Shown piece after piece: positions 34,629-45,039 of a DNA stretch of 64,000 nt. Positions within the stretch are counted from its first letter, which is position 1; each line of letters opens with the position of its first letter. This DNA comes from JBAYIE01 sp041665785. GTDB taxonomy: Bacteria > Bacteroidota > Bacteroidia > UKL13-3. A program made the translations under genes and the position numbers. The notes beneath the pieces were generated by a model. The model did not search any database and had not been told where the DNA came from. It saw nothing but the letters and a program-made list of their open reading frames with translations. The stretch spans positions 1-64,000 of the forward strand of contig JBAYIE010000003.1 in NCBI GenBank assembly GCA_041665785.1. The letters run 5' to 3'.

Positions 34629-37600
34629 TTGAATTTACAAGAGTTACTCAGTGCTTACCAATCCGGGGAGCACATGCAGCATCTTGCAGGAAAGTTAACC
34701 GGATCCCCCTCCCCAAAGCTTCGCCTGACGGGATTGGTGGGCTCGGCTGATGCTATTGCAGCTGTTTCGGTATTTCAGATTACACAGTGTTCACAGGTTT
34801 TTGTTTTTAATGATGCCGATGAAGCGCATTATTTTGTAGCTGACCTCGAAAGCCTGATGGAAGGCAAATCCGTTTTGTTTTTTCCTCCATCCTACAAACG
34901 GCCTTTTCAGATTCATCAACCCGAAAACAATCAGATCCTCGAGCGTGCAGAGGTGCTGAACCGATTGCATCAACTCAACCAACAGGGCGAACTTATCGTA
35001 ACCACTGCGGAAGCTTTGTGCGAATTGGTGATCAGCGAGGCCGACCTGCATAAAAATACCTACGAATTAAAAGTGGGCCACACGTTTGATCTGGAGTTTT
35101 TTATTGAGTTTTTAAGCGAACATCATTTTGAACGCAGTGATTTTGTGTATGAAGCCGGTCAATTCAGTATCCGGGGCGGAATTGTAGATATTTTCTCATT
35201 TAGCAATCCCCAGCCTTACCGGATAGAATTGAATGGAGATCAGATTGAAAGCATCCGTACGTTTAAACCGGATACACAATTATCGGAAAAGAAAATTGAT
35301 CGTTTTTTCATTATTCCCAATGTGCAAATGGAAATGGATCATGCTCAGCGGCGGAATTTTTTTCAATATTTTCCAGAGAACACTGTGTTATGGATGAAAG
35401 ATGTTCAGCTTACACTGGAACAGGTTGAGCAAGGATGGCAGAAAGCCGCAGATGCACGGGAACAGTATCAACCCGGTGAATTTGATGCACCTCTTTTATC
35501 CAATGCGCAAATTTTTGAAACAGCGGAAGCCTTAAAGCAAATATTTGATCGGAGCAAATTGGTAGAATTCGGTACACGTTCACTTTATAAAGAAGCAAAG
35601 CCAATCATCTTCAAATGTTCACCACAACCGGTGTTTCATAAAAATTTTACCCTGCTCATTCAAAATCTCAAATCCAACCAACAACAAGGCTTAACCAATT
35701 TAATTTTTTCGGATAGTAGCAGGCAGATTGAACGCTTGTATACCATTTTTGAAGATCTGGACCGCGACGTTCAATTCCATCCGGTGTATCATGCACTGAC
35801 GAAAGGTTTTATTGATCACGACCTCAAACTGGCTTGTTATACAGAGCATCAGGTATTCGACCGGTTTTACCGCGGGCATCAAACCCAAGCCTACAGTAAA
35901 ACACGGATTCTTACGCTCAAAGAATTACGCGATTTGCGACCAGGGGATTTTGTAACACATATCGATCATGGAATTGGAAAATTTGCGGGATTAGAGAAAA
36001 TTGAAATCAACGGGCATTTGCAGGAAGCCGTCAGGTTAATATACCGCGATAATGATTTATTGTATGTGAGTATAAATTCATTGCATAAAATTTCAAAGTA
36101 TGTTGGGAAAGACGGTACACAACCCCGCGTACATAAATTAGGCAGCGATGTTTGGGAGAAGGTTAAAAACAATACCAAACGTAAAGTAAAGGATATTGCG
36201 CGAGATCTGATCAAATTATACGCCAAGCGTAAAACGCAAATGGGATATGCTTTTTCACCTGATAATTATATGCAGGTAGAACTGGAAGCTTCCTTTATGT
36301 ATGAAGATACACCGGATCAAAGCAAAGCATCGCTGGATGTAAAACAGGATATGGAAAATTCAAATCCGATGGATCGGCTGGTTTGTGGCGATGTAGGATT
36401 TGGAAAAACAGAAGTTGCCATACGCGCTGCCTTTAAAGCGGTATGCGATAGTAAACAGGTAGCTGTTCTGGTTCCAACTACCATTCTGGCCAATCAACAT
36501 TACCGTACATTTAAGGAGCGCCTGAAAGATTTCCCGTGTTCCATTGATTATCTGAACCGGTTTAAATCTTCAGCGGAGCAAAAAGAAATTCTGCAGAAAG
36601 CCAAAGACGGAAAACTCGATATCCTGATTGGTACGCATAAATTATTGAGCAAGGAATTAAAGTTTAAGGATCTGGGTTTGCTCATCATCGATGAGGAACA
36701 GAAGTTTGGTGTTGCAGCGAAAGAAAAACTTAAAGCCATTAAGGTTAATGTAGATACGTTAACCCTTACTGCAACACCTATTCCGCGTACATTACACTTC
36801 AGTCTCATGGGAGCACGCGATCTCTCTATAATCAATACACCACCGGCCAATCGTCAACCGGTTACTACCGAATTGCACAATTACAATGATGCGTTTTTGA
36901 AAGAAGCCATTTTGCATGAAGTGGAAAGAGGTGGACAGGTATTCATGGTACATCATCGTGTAAAAGATATTTATGAATTGGGGAATCACTTGATGTCGTT
37001 ATGCCCGGGTGTACGCGTTGGTGTGGCACATGGTCAGCTGGCCGGTGATCAACTCGAAGATGTAATGATCAAATTTATTGAGGGCGATTATGACGTTTTG
37101 GTAGCAACAACCATTATTGAATCGGGACTCGATATTCCGAATGCCAATACGATTATCATCAACAATGCGCATATGTTTGGGTTGAGCGATATCCATCAGA
37201 TGCGCGGCAGGGTAGGTCGCTCCAACCGTAAAGCATATTGCTATCTGTTGGTTCCTTCTATTTTAAACCTGACCAGCGATGCACGAAGACGTCTTCAGGC
37301 CATTGAAGAATTCAGCGATCTGGGAAGCGGTTTTAATGTGGCTATGCGCGATTTGGATATTCGCGGTGCGGGCAATTTACTCGGTGGTGAGCAAAGCGGA
37401 TTTATTGCGGAAATTGGTTTTGAGATGTACCACAAAATTCTGGATGAAGCTGTTCAGGAACTGAAAGAAGATGAATTCTCTGAATTGTTCAAAGAAGAAC
37501 AGGTTCATAAAATAGAATCGAAAGATTGCACCATTGAAACCGATATGGAAGCCTTGATCCCAGATTCGTATATACGCAATATCAGTGAGCGTTTGAGTTT

Positions 37601-37988
37601 ATACAACGAACTCTCCAATATGCATACCGATGAACAATTGAATCAGTTTGGATTGGCGCTGACAGACCGGTTCGGGCCATTGCCTCAACAGGTTAACGAT
37701 CTGATTGAATTCATCCGTTTGCGAGAAATCGGAAAGAAGCTGGGTTTTGAAAAACTCATTCTTAAAAACAGTACCATTGGTGCTTATTTTCCCGATGAGA
37801 AGAAACAATATTATTATCAGAGTGAATTATTTGCACGCATTTTAAAATTCGTGCAACTGCATTCGCAGCGTTGCAAAATGAAACAAAAGGGTAATCACCT
37901 GATGCTTTCGATTCAGCATATTTTGGGAATTCATCAAGCTAAAACGGTGTTGGGGGAGATGTTGAATTATGGAATGAAGAATGAATAA
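34629..37988 (+). CDS. mfd: Transcription-repair coupling factor Mfd
   Basis: Mfd removes stalled RNA polymerase and recruits UvrA. Domains in order: UvrB-like damage-recognition region (~1-330), CarD-like polymerase-interacting domain (GDFVTHIDHGIGKFAGLE, ~440-505), helicase core with Walker A GDVGFGKTEVA, motif II IIDEEQ, motif VI QMRGRVGRSNRKAYCYLL, and the C-terminal D7 domain (LIPDSYIRNISERLSLYNEL). 1119 residues, standard. The start is TTG 34629, just after a -7 element; the first in-frame ATG (34674) would lose conserved N-terminus. Confidence 0.96.
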   Translation: MNLQELLSAYQSGEHMQHLAGKLTGSPSPKLRLTGLVGSADAIAAVSVFQITQCSQVFVFNDADEAHYFVADLESLMEGKSVLFFPPSYKRPFQIHQPENNQILERAEVLNRLHQLNQQGELIVTTAEALCELVISEADLHKNTYELKVGHTFDLEFFIEFLSEHHFERSDFVYEAGQFSIRGGIVDIFSFSNPQPYRIELNGDQIESIRTFKPDTQLSEKKIDRFFIIPNVQMEMDHAQRRNFFQYFPENTVLWMKDVQLTLEQVEQGWQKAADAREQYQPGEFDAPLLSNAQIFETAEALKQIFDRSKLVEFGTRSLYKEAKPIIFKCSPQPVFHKNFTLLIQNLKSNQQQGLTNLIFSDSSRQIERLYTIFEDLDRDVQFHPVYHALTKGFIDHDLKLACYTEHQVFDRFYRGHQTQAYSKTRILTLKELRDLRPGDFVTHIDHGIGKFAGLEKIEINGHLQEAVRLIYRDNDLLYVSINSLHKISKYVGKDGTQPRVHKLGSDVWEKVKNNTKRKVKDIARDLIKLYAKRKTQMGYAFSPDNYMQVELEASFMYEDTPDQSKASLDVKQDMENSNPMDRLVCGDVGFGKTEVAIRAAFKAVCDSKQVAVLVPTTILANQHYRTFKERLKDFPCSIDYLNRFKSSAEQKEILQKAKDGKLDILIGTHKLLSKELKFKDLGLLIIDEEQKFGVAAKEKLKAIKVNVDTLTLTATPIPRTLHFSLMGARDLSIINTPPANRQPVTTELHNYNDAFLKEAILHEVERGGQVFMVHHRVKDIYELGNHLMSLCPGVRVGVAHGQLAGDQLEDVMIKFIEGDYDVLVATTIIESGLDIPNANTIIINNAHMFGLSDIHQMRGRVGRSNRKAYCYLLVPSILNLTSDARRRLQAIEEFSDLGSGFNVAMRDLDIRGAGNLLGGEQSGFIAEIGFEMYHKILDEAVQELKEDEFSELFKEEQVHKIESKDCTIETDMEALIPDSYIRNISERLSLYNELSNMHTDEQLNQFGLALTDRFGPLPQQVNDLIEFIRLREIGKKLGFEKLILKNSTIGAYFPDEKKQYYYQSELFARILKFVQLHSQRCKMKQKGNHLMLSIQHILGIHQAKTVLGEMLNYGMKNE

Positions 37989-37997
37989 TTAAAAAAT

Positions 37998-38075
37998 AAG
38001 AATGCGTCGCCCTGCCATAGCTTTAGCGGCGGCGGGAAGAATGCGTTGCCTCGCCATAGCTTTAGCGTAGGCGGG
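37998..38075. repeat. Hairpin repeat, copies B and C (39-bp tandem pair after mfd)
   Basis: Two 39-bp units (37998-38036 and 38037-38075), both AAGAATGCG-x-GCC...GCCATAGCTTTAGCG...GGCGGG; a decayed third start (AAGAATG) follows at 38076. Each unit can fold (GCC with GGC, GCT with AGC). Same family as copy A. No gene is seen in 37989-38169. Confidence 0.65.
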
Positions 38076-38169
38076 AAGAATGAAGGGCTTCGCCAAACGC
38101 AGGTGGTATAATCGCAGACTTGGAATAGTTATTGGAAGCAGTAAAATTTTTGCGTAAGAAGAAGCTTAA

Positions 38170-39636
38170 TTATTCCTCAATACTTTCGGGTTCCTTATTA
38201 ACTAACTTATCACCTGGATTGTGATAGAGATCCATCGCAGTTATCATCGCAAAACTGCCCCACCACAATACGGCAATTTTATCGCTATCGCTGTAATTAT
38301 TCATAACTCCATGTATTATGTATGTGACAAGTCCCAGCATAATGCCCATCGACATCAGTCGTACCTTTCCTTTTCGTGCTTCATACAATAACCGAAATGC
38401 AGTAAGCAATACAAAATAAAGAATGGCCAGCAATGACAATAGGCCAATGATTCCCGATTCGCTCAGAGGACCCAGAAACTCGCTGTGTGCATTGCCTACA
38501 TCCCCAAAATTGGTACTGATAATTGTATGATAATTATACAACTGAAACGGTGCATATGTAAACATGTAGGTTCCCGGTCCGAAACCTGTAACCGGACGAT
38601 CTTCAAACATCCTGTATGCACTTACCCAACGGTTGATACGCTCCGCATTGGAAGCATCGGATTTGATATTGGAAACTGATTTTAAATGTACCGACATATT
38701 GTTGGAGGATACATCCTGCGTTTTCGACATCAGGTAGTAAATATCATTTTGAAACGTGATAAACAGAAAACTGCCTACTGCCATCAATACTAAAATGGTA
38801 TTGAAACGAATACGTATAAAAATGGGAATTGCCAATGCTCCCGCTGCAATTACGCTAAGCCAGGCTGCGCGGGTATAAGAATAAACCAGGCCTTTGGTGA
38901 ACAAATAAAACAGACCCGCTATAAACACCCACAGAATTGGATTAATTTTCAGGCGCTTGGGATACAATAAATAAAGAGCCAGCAGGGGAATAAAAAAAGC
39001 AATAGCCGCAGCATAAACTCCATGTGCCTCATAAAACGGTTGCATTACTTCATAGGAGGCATCTTTTGAATAGTTTTTGGCGCTGTGTTTGATCAGTGTA
39101 TAAACAATTACAAAAGCCAATGGAATGATATACAACCACAGGTACCGGCCTATATTGCTGAAGTTGCGAAAGAGCATAACACCCAGAAAATAAAACACTA
39201 CAACGTACCACAGGCGGGAAAGGAAAAACTTAAAGGAGACAACCGGCAATTCGCTGGTAAAGCAGGTAATTAATACCCAAACCATATTGATGAGAATGGC
39301 AATAGAAATAGGATGTCGAAATACTTTATAATCGTATTCCGAGTGAATAAGAAATTTAAATATTGCCAGAATCATGATGAACATAATCATCGGTTCATCC
39401 GGTATGCTTACACCCAGTCCAAATCCTATATTATCGTAATGAAATGAAATGGGCACTGTAAAACAGAGCAGGAGCAATGTAGTTTCAAGCTTAAACAACA
39501 AGAGGAATAAACTTGCCAAAGCAAAAGGCAGAAGGGTTATCCAATCAGTATCAGTAGCTACAGCATACCCATTCAGCAGGACAAATACTGCGCTGAGTAT
39601 ATAATAAAGCCGGTTCGACAAGGCCACGTTAGCCAT
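38170..39636 (-). CDS. O-antigen ligase/polymerase family protein (Wzy_C)
   Basis: A 488-residue protein with about twelve hydrophobic helices and a large loop. The motif NAHSEFLGPLSESGIIGL (~residues 385-405) is the Wzy_C/WaaL-type signature. Such proteins polymerise or ligate lipid-linked polysaccharide in the periplasmic leaflet. It lies with Wzz-like and Wzx-like genes on the minus strand (12 nt from the Wzz-like start side), forming one locus. Ligase versus polymerase cannot be told from sequence. Confidence 0.82.
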   Translation of the reverse strand: MANVALSNRLYYILSAVFVLLNGYAVATDTDWITLLPFALASLFLLLFKLETTLLLLCFTVPISFHYDNIGFGLGVSIPDEPMIMFIMILAIFKFLIHSEYDYKVFRHPISIAILINMVWVLITCFTSELPVVSFKFFLSRLWYVVVFYFLGVMLFRNFSNIGRYLWLYIIPLAFVIVYTLIKHSAKNYSKDASYEVMQPFYEAHGVYAAAIAFFIPLLALYLLYPKRLKINPILWVFIAGLFYLFTKGLVYSYTRAAWLSVIAAGALAIPIFIRIRFNTILVLMAVGSFLFITFQNDIYYLMSKTQDVSSNNMSVHLKSVSNIKSDASNAERINRWVSAYRMFEDRPVTGFGPGTYMFTYAPFQLYNYHTIISTNFGDVGNAHSEFLGPLSESGIIGLLSLLAILYFVLLTAFRLLYEARKGKVRLMSMGIMLGLVTYIIHGVMNNYSDSDKIAVLWWGSFAMITAMDLYHNPGDKLVNKEPESIEE

Positions 39637-39648
39637 GCACCTTCAGAT

Positions 39649-40659
39649 TTAAGGTTGAATTTTTTGCCTGAATTCCCTGAACTTTTCAGCTCCAATCAGG
39701 AATACACATCCCATTACAAAACCTGCCAGTGCGGATATAACTGATATAATGGTACGTCGCGGATAGGCTTTGAAATTGGCAACGGTTGCATTGCTGATAA
39801 CAAATACATTGCTGAGTTCAGCGTTCAAATCTACGCCGGCTTGTTCGTATTTAGTTCTCAGTATCGACAAGTTTTCAGTTTCCAGTTCCAGTAAAGTGAG
39901 CAGCATAAAAGCTTCTCCTCCGTGTTCGGTTAAGCCGGCTTTTTCTTTATCCAGACTGGCACCTCCATGACCGCTCCCCTGGGCTTCAGAAATTCCCTTG
40001 GATTGGTTTCCGAAGTCGTAAACGCCGTGTGCACCAAGTTCTTTTAAACGATTTCGGATCGAGTCGGTAAACTGAAGCTTGGAAAGGTATTCCTTCTCCA
40101 CGATATCGTAGATTTGTTTGGCAACTTTGTGATGCACTTCATGCTTCATCTGATCAAGCAACTCTACAATCCCGTTTGCCATCTCGGCAGCCTTTTCCGG
40201 TGAAGGATCCATCACAGAAACTTTGATGGAATTAAAATCAGTGCGATTAAACAGGATATTTTCCTGATAAATTTTACCCATCTTTTTCTGGTCCTCCAGT
40301 TTGTTGGGATCAAGCCTATAATGTTCGTACAATTTGTATTTCTGTATGATTCTTCCACCCAGATCATCCGACTGAAGCATTTGCAAGTATTGTTCTGTTA
40401 CTTCCTGATCAGCAAACATCAAAGGATCGCGGGTTTTTTGATTGTTGGAATAAAACAAGGCCGATGAAATTGAATTGGTTGTACCCGGATAAAAGATACA
40501 TACCGAACGGAATTTTGGAGTGATTAACCAGGGACCCGATGCAATAAGTCCGATTAATCCCGCGCTTACACCCGTTATCAACAAACGTTTCCAATTTCGG
40601 AATAAAAAAAGGATGACTTCTGAGAATTCAAAATTGTAGCTCTGGTGTTTTTTACTCAT
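39649..40659 (-). CDS. Wzz-like polysaccharide chain-length/co-polymerase protein
   Basis: Two membrane segments (~35-55 and ~310-330) flank a long periplasmic coiled part with SSALFYSNNQK and a CIFYPG motif near the first helix, the layout of Wzz/PCP-type proteins. No kinase domain is attached. I use ATG 40659 (336 residues); the TTG at 40680 adds seven residues. It lies between the Wzx-like and Wzy_C-like genes, consistent with control of chain length. A Gly/Ser/His-rich stretch (QGSGHGGASLDKEKAGLTEH) interrupts the coil. Confidence 0.75.
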   Translation of the reverse strand: MSKKHQSYNFEFSEVILFLFRNWKRLLITGVSAGLIGLIASGPWLITPKFRSVCIFYPGTTNSISSALFYSNNQKTRDPLMFADQEVTEQYLQMLQSDDLGGRIIQKYKLYEHYRLDPNKLEDQKKMGKIYQENILFNRTDFNSIKVSVMDPSPEKAAEMANGIVELLDQMKHEVHHKVAKQIYDIVEKEYLSKLQFTDSIRNRLKELGAHGVYDFGNQSKGISEAQGSGHGGASLDKEKAGLTEHGGEAFMLLTLLELETENLSILRTKYEQAGVDLNAELSNVFVISNATVANFKAYPRRTIISVISALAGFVMGCVFLIGAEKFREFRQKIQP

Positions 40660-40690
40660 GTCGTCAGGTTTTGATTGCAATAATACTTAC

Positions 40691-42142
40691 TTACTTCTTA
40701 ATTGACTTAATATTTTGCCATAACAGGGTCATTTCATTGCGGATTCCAATCATTCTGAATGCCAATATCCAGCTTAATGTAAACAGCACTCCTATAGCCA
40801 GCGTAATTTCCAGAGCGATTTCCAGACGGTGGAGCACTAAAACCAGACCTGTAACGGAAACAAAGTAACCGATAAATTTCAAATAATAGCCGACAGGATG
40901 TTTTAATTCGAGGCGTACTACCGCAAAACCAAATTTACCAAATCCCACAATACTATGTGTGATGAGGGCTGTAATGGCAGCTCCTTTGGCACCCAACAAG
41001 GGTATCAGCAGCAAATTGGAAATTATATTAACGACCAGGGCAATGATGCAAATGGCATTCAGAATACGGAGTTGAGCCCCAGCCGTAAGCATCGAACCAT
41101 AAATATACATGAATGAATAAGGTATAAAACAAAGGATCAGCAATCCAAATACCTCTGCGGTATAAGCCGACGATTGGGGCGAAAGGAGCTTCATTATTTC
41201 GTGGTTATAGGTGCTGCACAAAACGGCAAATAAAATCACGGGCAATAGTACAATGGTTGATAAGATCCGACTCAATGCTGAAAGGTTTTCCCGTGCACTG
41301 ATCATGCGCGCGAAGAAGGGGACCATAATTACGGCAGTGGCTCCAATCATCATATTGGCTGCCTCCAGCAAGCGGCCGCCGCTGGCAAAAATCCCGTTTT
41401 CCAGATCACCGTTTACCAGCATTTTTTTCATCAGTAACATATCCGATCGGGAATATAACAGCATCACAAATGAAAGCAAAGCGTACGGCAGTGTTTTGTG
41501 AAATAACTCACGCAACAAATCCCATTTAAAGGAGAATTTAAAAAAGGTGAGGTGTGGAAATAATATGAGCAGCCCCATTATCATAACGGCCACATAACCC
41601 ATGGTTTGAATTGCAATAAAATAATAGAGATTGACCTCAAAAAATATTCCCCTCACCATTAACAAGCCCAGTAAAATCATAACAAAACGATCAACTGCCG
41701 ATAATAATGCATCCGTTTTAAACAATTGAATCCCCGTTATACAACTTCGGATAAAGGTGCTGAAATGAGCAATCACCTGATTTATCGATAGCAGGAGGAT
41801 AAAACCGAGCATTTCTCCTCGCGCTCCATACAGGTATGCCCAGATAAAAGTCAACAGCAAATACAAACTCGATAACAGAAATTTTAAGGAAATCAATGAT
41901 GAGAACTGACTGCTCAGTTTAGAAGGATCAGTAGCAATGGTGGAACTGTTAAAATTGTTTATTCCAAAATCCAGTAACATCGTCAAAATCATGGAAATGC
42001 TAAACAGATTGGCATAAATTCCATAGGTCTCATTGCCCACCAGATTCTGAAAATTCCGGTCAATTCCCAGAATCCAGAATGGTTTAATCAGCAGGTTCAC
42101 ACCCAGCAGGAGGATAATGTTAAAGAGCAGTTTTTTCTGCAT
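40691..42142 (-). CDS. Wzx-like polysaccharide flippase
   Basis: 483 residues, about twelve to fourteen hydrophobic helices, starting MQKKLLFNIILLLGVNLL and with FGINNFNSSTIATDPSKLSS in the first cytoplasmic loop, as in Wzx/MurJ-type oligosaccharide flippases. First gene of the minus-strand Wzx-Wzz-Wzy set; divergent from a glycosyltransferase 86 nt away. Substrate unknown. Confidence 0.82.
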   Translation of the reverse strand: MQKKLLFNIILLLGVNLLIKPFWILGIDRNFQNLVGNETYGIYANLFSISMILTMLLDFGINNFNSSTIATDPSKLSSQFSSLISLKFLLSSLYLLLTFIWAYLYGARGEMLGFILLLSINQVIAHFSTFIRSCITGIQLFKTDALLSAVDRFVMILLGLLMVRGIFFEVNLYYFIAIQTMGYVAVMIMGLLILFPHLTFFKFSFKWDLLRELFHKTLPYALLSFVMLLYSRSDMLLMKKMLVNGDLENGIFASGGRLLEAANMMIGATAVIMVPFFARMISARENLSALSRILSTIVLLPVILFAVLCSTYNHEIMKLLSPQSSAYTAEVFGLLILCFIPYSFMYIYGSMLTAGAQLRILNAICIIALVVNIISNLLLIPLLGAKGAAITALITHSIVGFGKFGFAVVRLELKHPVGYYLKFIGYFVSVTGLVLVLHRLEIALEITLAIGVLFTLSWILAFRMIGIRNEMTLLWQNIKSIKK

Positions 42143-42228
42143 CAGCTATTTAAAGGAATCAACGTGAATGATGCTCAAAACTATATATTCGCATGTAACA
42201 GGCAAAACATGTTGTTCACAAACCAGGA

Positions 42229-43353
42229 ATGCGCATAGGAGTAAATGTACGGCTGCTGATTAAAAACAGGATAGATGGGATATCCCGGTTTTCGTTCGAA
42301 ACCCTGAAACGGATTACAACCAATCATCCTGAGCATACGTTTGTTTTCTTTTTTGACCGGCGCTATTCAGATGAATTTATATTTAGTTCCAATATCAGGC
42401 CTGTAGTGGTTCCCCCTCAAACCCGCCGACCCTTTTTGAACGAAATATGGACCGGTTATACCTTACCCATGGCCATGAAAAAACATCCGTTGGATTTGTT
42501 TCTTTCTATGGATGGATTATTGCCTTTGTCTACAAAAGTGCCCTGTTTACCGGTAATTCACGATCTCAATTTCGAACATCATCCCGAATGGTTGCCCAAC
42601 TACGCGGTAAAATATTATCAGAAACGGTATCCTCAGTTTGCCGCAAAAGCAAAGCGGATTATTACCGTATCCGAATTCTCCAGACACGATATTGCTACGC
42701 GTTATGGCATTCCTCTGGAACGGATCGATGTCGTATATAACGGCGTTTCTGACCGTTTTCATTCTTTGCATGCAGATGAACAACAACGCATCCGAAATCG
42801 GTTTTCCAATGGAGTTCGCTATATGTTATTTGTAGGATCATTGCATCCACGCAAAAATATCCTGAAAACCCTGCTGGCATTTGATGCATATAGATCCCAA
42901 ACCAATGCAATTTGCAAATTGGTCATTGCCGGTGAAAAATACTTTGGGAACCACGAAATGGAGCAGGTGTATAACCAAATGCAATTCCGGGAGGATGTAA
43001 TTTTTACAGGAACGGTATCGGATGATGACCTGATTCAATTGTATGCAGCAGCACAAACATTTGTTTTTGCATCACTTTTTGAAGGATTTGGGATTCCGGT
43101 GCTGGAATCGATGAAGAGTGGCTGTCCGGTTATTGCATCCAATACCACTTCATTGCCCGAAGTATGTGGCGATGCAGCCATTCTGGTCAATCCTGACGAC
43201 CCGCAGGAAATTACCCGCGCCATGATTGAGATGGATCAGGAACAAATCCGTGATAAATACATTAATCTTGGAGTCCGGAGAGCCGCTCACTTTACCTGGG
43301 ATCAATCGGCCGCTCTTTTATGGAAAAGCATAGAACAAACTAAACAAACTTAA
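42229..43353 (+). CDS. Glycosyltransferase family 4 (GT-B)
   Basis: N-terminal MRIGVNVRLLIKNRIDGISRF and C-terminal donor-site EGFGIPVLESMKSGCPVIAS plus SLPEVCGDAAILVNP, typical of GT4 enzymes using a nucleotide-activated hexose. 374 residues. The gene faces away from the flippase gene and continues on one strand into fhs (5-nt gap) and rnhB. Likely adds a sugar to the repeat unit assembled by this locus. Confidence 0.88.
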   Translation: MRIGVNVRLLIKNRIDGISRFSFETLKRITTNHPEHTFVFFFDRRYSDEFIFSSNIRPVVVPPQTRRPFLNEIWTGYTLPMAMKKHPLDLFLSMDGLLPLSTKVPCLPVIHDLNFEHHPEWLPNYAVKYYQKRYPQFAAKAKRIITVSEFSRHDIATRYGIPLERIDVVYNGVSDRFHSLHADEQQRIRNRFSNGVRYMLFVGSLHPRKNILKTLLAFDAYRSQTNAICKLVIAGEKYFGNHEMEQVYNQMQFREDVIFTGTVSDDDLIQLYAAAQTFVFASLFEGFGIPVLESMKSGCPVIASNTTSLPEVCGDAAILVNPDDPQEITRAMIEMDQEQIRDKYINLGVRRAAHFTWDQSAALLWKSIEQTKQT

Positions 43354-43358
43354 ACTAT

Positions 43359-45026
43359 ATGAAATCAGATATTGAAATTTCGCGCGAAACCAAACTCAAA
43401 CCTATTCAGGAAATTGCGGCTTACATTCAAATTCCGGTAGAGAAATTAATTCCATACGGACACAATAAAGCCAAAATCGATTTGTCGGTTCTGGATGAAT
43501 CAAAAATCAAACAATCGAACCTGATCCTGGTTACGGCAATTTCTCCAACAAAAGCAGGTATCGGCAAAACCGTTACTACAGTAAGTTCAGCTTTGGGTTT
43601 GAACAAGATCGGAAAGAAATGTATCGCTGCTTTGCGCGAACCATCCCTGGGACCGGTATTCGGTATGAAGGGTGGAGCGGCCGGTGGGGGCTATGCCCAG
43701 GTATTGCCCATGGAAGATATCAACCTGCATTTTACCGGCGATTTTCATGCCATTACTTGCGCCAACAATACAATCGCTGCCTTATTGGACAACTATCAAT
43801 ACAATAACCTCAATACCGATAAGGCTTTGAAACAAATTACCTGGAAACGGGTACTCGATGTGAACGATCGCTCTCTGCGTTTTATCAATACCGGAATGGG
43901 GGGCAGAACCAATGGTATTCCACAGGAAACCGGTTTTGATATTACACCGGCTTCTGAAATCATGGCTGCTCTTTGCCTTTCCGAAAGTTTCGACGATCTG
44001 GAAGCACGCATTGAACGCATTATCCTTGGATATAAACTGGATAATTCTCCGTTTACCGTTAAAGACCTTGCAGTTGGCGGAGCAATAACTATCCTTCTGA
44101 AAGATGCCATTATGCCAAACCTGGTGCAGACCACTGAAAATACTCCGGCTATCATTCATGGCGGACCCTTTGCCAATATTGCCCACGGTTGTAATTCCGT
44201 AATCGCCACAAAAATGGCGTTGAGTTGTGCTGAATATGTAGTTACCGAAGCCGGTTTTGGAAGCGATCTGGGAGCTGAAAAGTTTCTGGATATCAAATGT
44301 CGTGTTGCAGGATTGCAGCCTAAAGCTACTGTTTTGGTTGTAACTACCCAGGCCTTAAAAATGCATGCGGGAATCGAAGGCGACGAAACCAAAAAGCCCA
44401 ATAAAGAAGCCTTAACCAAAGGTTTACCGAATTTACAACGCCATATTGAAAATCTGACCAACTTTGGGCAAAGCATCATTGTTTCAGTGAATAAATTCCA
44501 TTTCGATATGGATGCTGAATTGGAAATCATTCGTCAGTTCTGTCATACCCACGGAGCCTCGTTTGTAGTAAATGAAGCATTTGCCAAAGGTGGAGAAGGT
44601 GCAATTGAACTGGCAAAAATGATAGTTGAAACAGTAGAAAAACGTCCATCAAAACCCATTCAATATACCTACGATCTGGAGGATAGTATAGAACCGAAGA
44701 TTGAGAAAATTGCTAAAAAGATCTATCGTGCCGAAAAGGTGGAATTCAGCAGCAAAGCCAATGCAGTATTGACCCGGATCCGCAAAAACGGTTGGAGCAA
44801 CTTGCCCGTGTGCATTGCCAAAACACAATATTCATTCACCGATAATCCGGAGAAATACGGAGCGCCAACCGGCCACGTTTTGCATGTTCAGGATCTGGTG
44901 GTAAACACCGGAGCCGGATTTGTAGTAGCTGTGTGTGGAGATATCATGCGCATGCCGGGCTTGCCAAAAGTTCCTGCAGCCATGGGCATGAGCATGAAAA
45001 ACGGAGTGATCGAAGGACTGAGTTAA
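43359..45026 (+). CDS. fhs: Formate-tetrahydrofolate ligase
   Basis: ATP-dependent formation of 10-formyl-tetrahydrofolate for one-carbon metabolism. The 555-residue product contains the P-loop SPTKAGIGKTVTT, EPSLGPVFGMKGGAAGGGYA, and the formate/folate segments GGPFANIAHGCNS and FGSDLGAEKFLDIKC. Only 5 nt from the glycosyltransferase stop; such a pairing is unusual and may be chance operon packing. Confidence 0.96.
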   Translation: MKSDIEISRETKLKPIQEIAAYIQIPVEKLIPYGHNKAKIDLSVLDESKIKQSNLILVTAISPTKAGIGKTVTTVSSALGLNKIGKKCIAALREPSLGPVFGMKGGAAGGGYAQVLPMEDINLHFTGDFHAITCANNTIAALLDNYQYNNLNTDKALKQITWKRVLDVNDRSLRFINTGMGGRTNGIPQETGFDITPASEIMAALCLSESFDDLEARIERIILGYKLDNSPFTVKDLAVGGAITILLKDAIMPNLVQTTENTPAIIHGGPFANIAHGCNSVIATKMALSCAEYVVTEAGFGSDLGAEKFLDIKCRVAGLQPKATVLVVTTQALKMHAGIEGDETKKPNKEALTKGLPNLQRHIENLTNFGQSIIVSVNKFHFDMDAELEIIRQFCHTHGASFVVNEAFAKGGEGAIELAKMIVETVEKRPSKPIQYTYDLEDSIEPKIEKIAKKIYRAEKVEFSSKANAVLTRIRKNGWSNLPVCIAKTQYSFTDNPEKYGAPTGHVLHVQDLVVNTGAGFVVAVCGDIMRMPGLPKVPAAMGMSMKNGVIEGLS

Positions 45027-45039
45027 ACAACACAATCCG

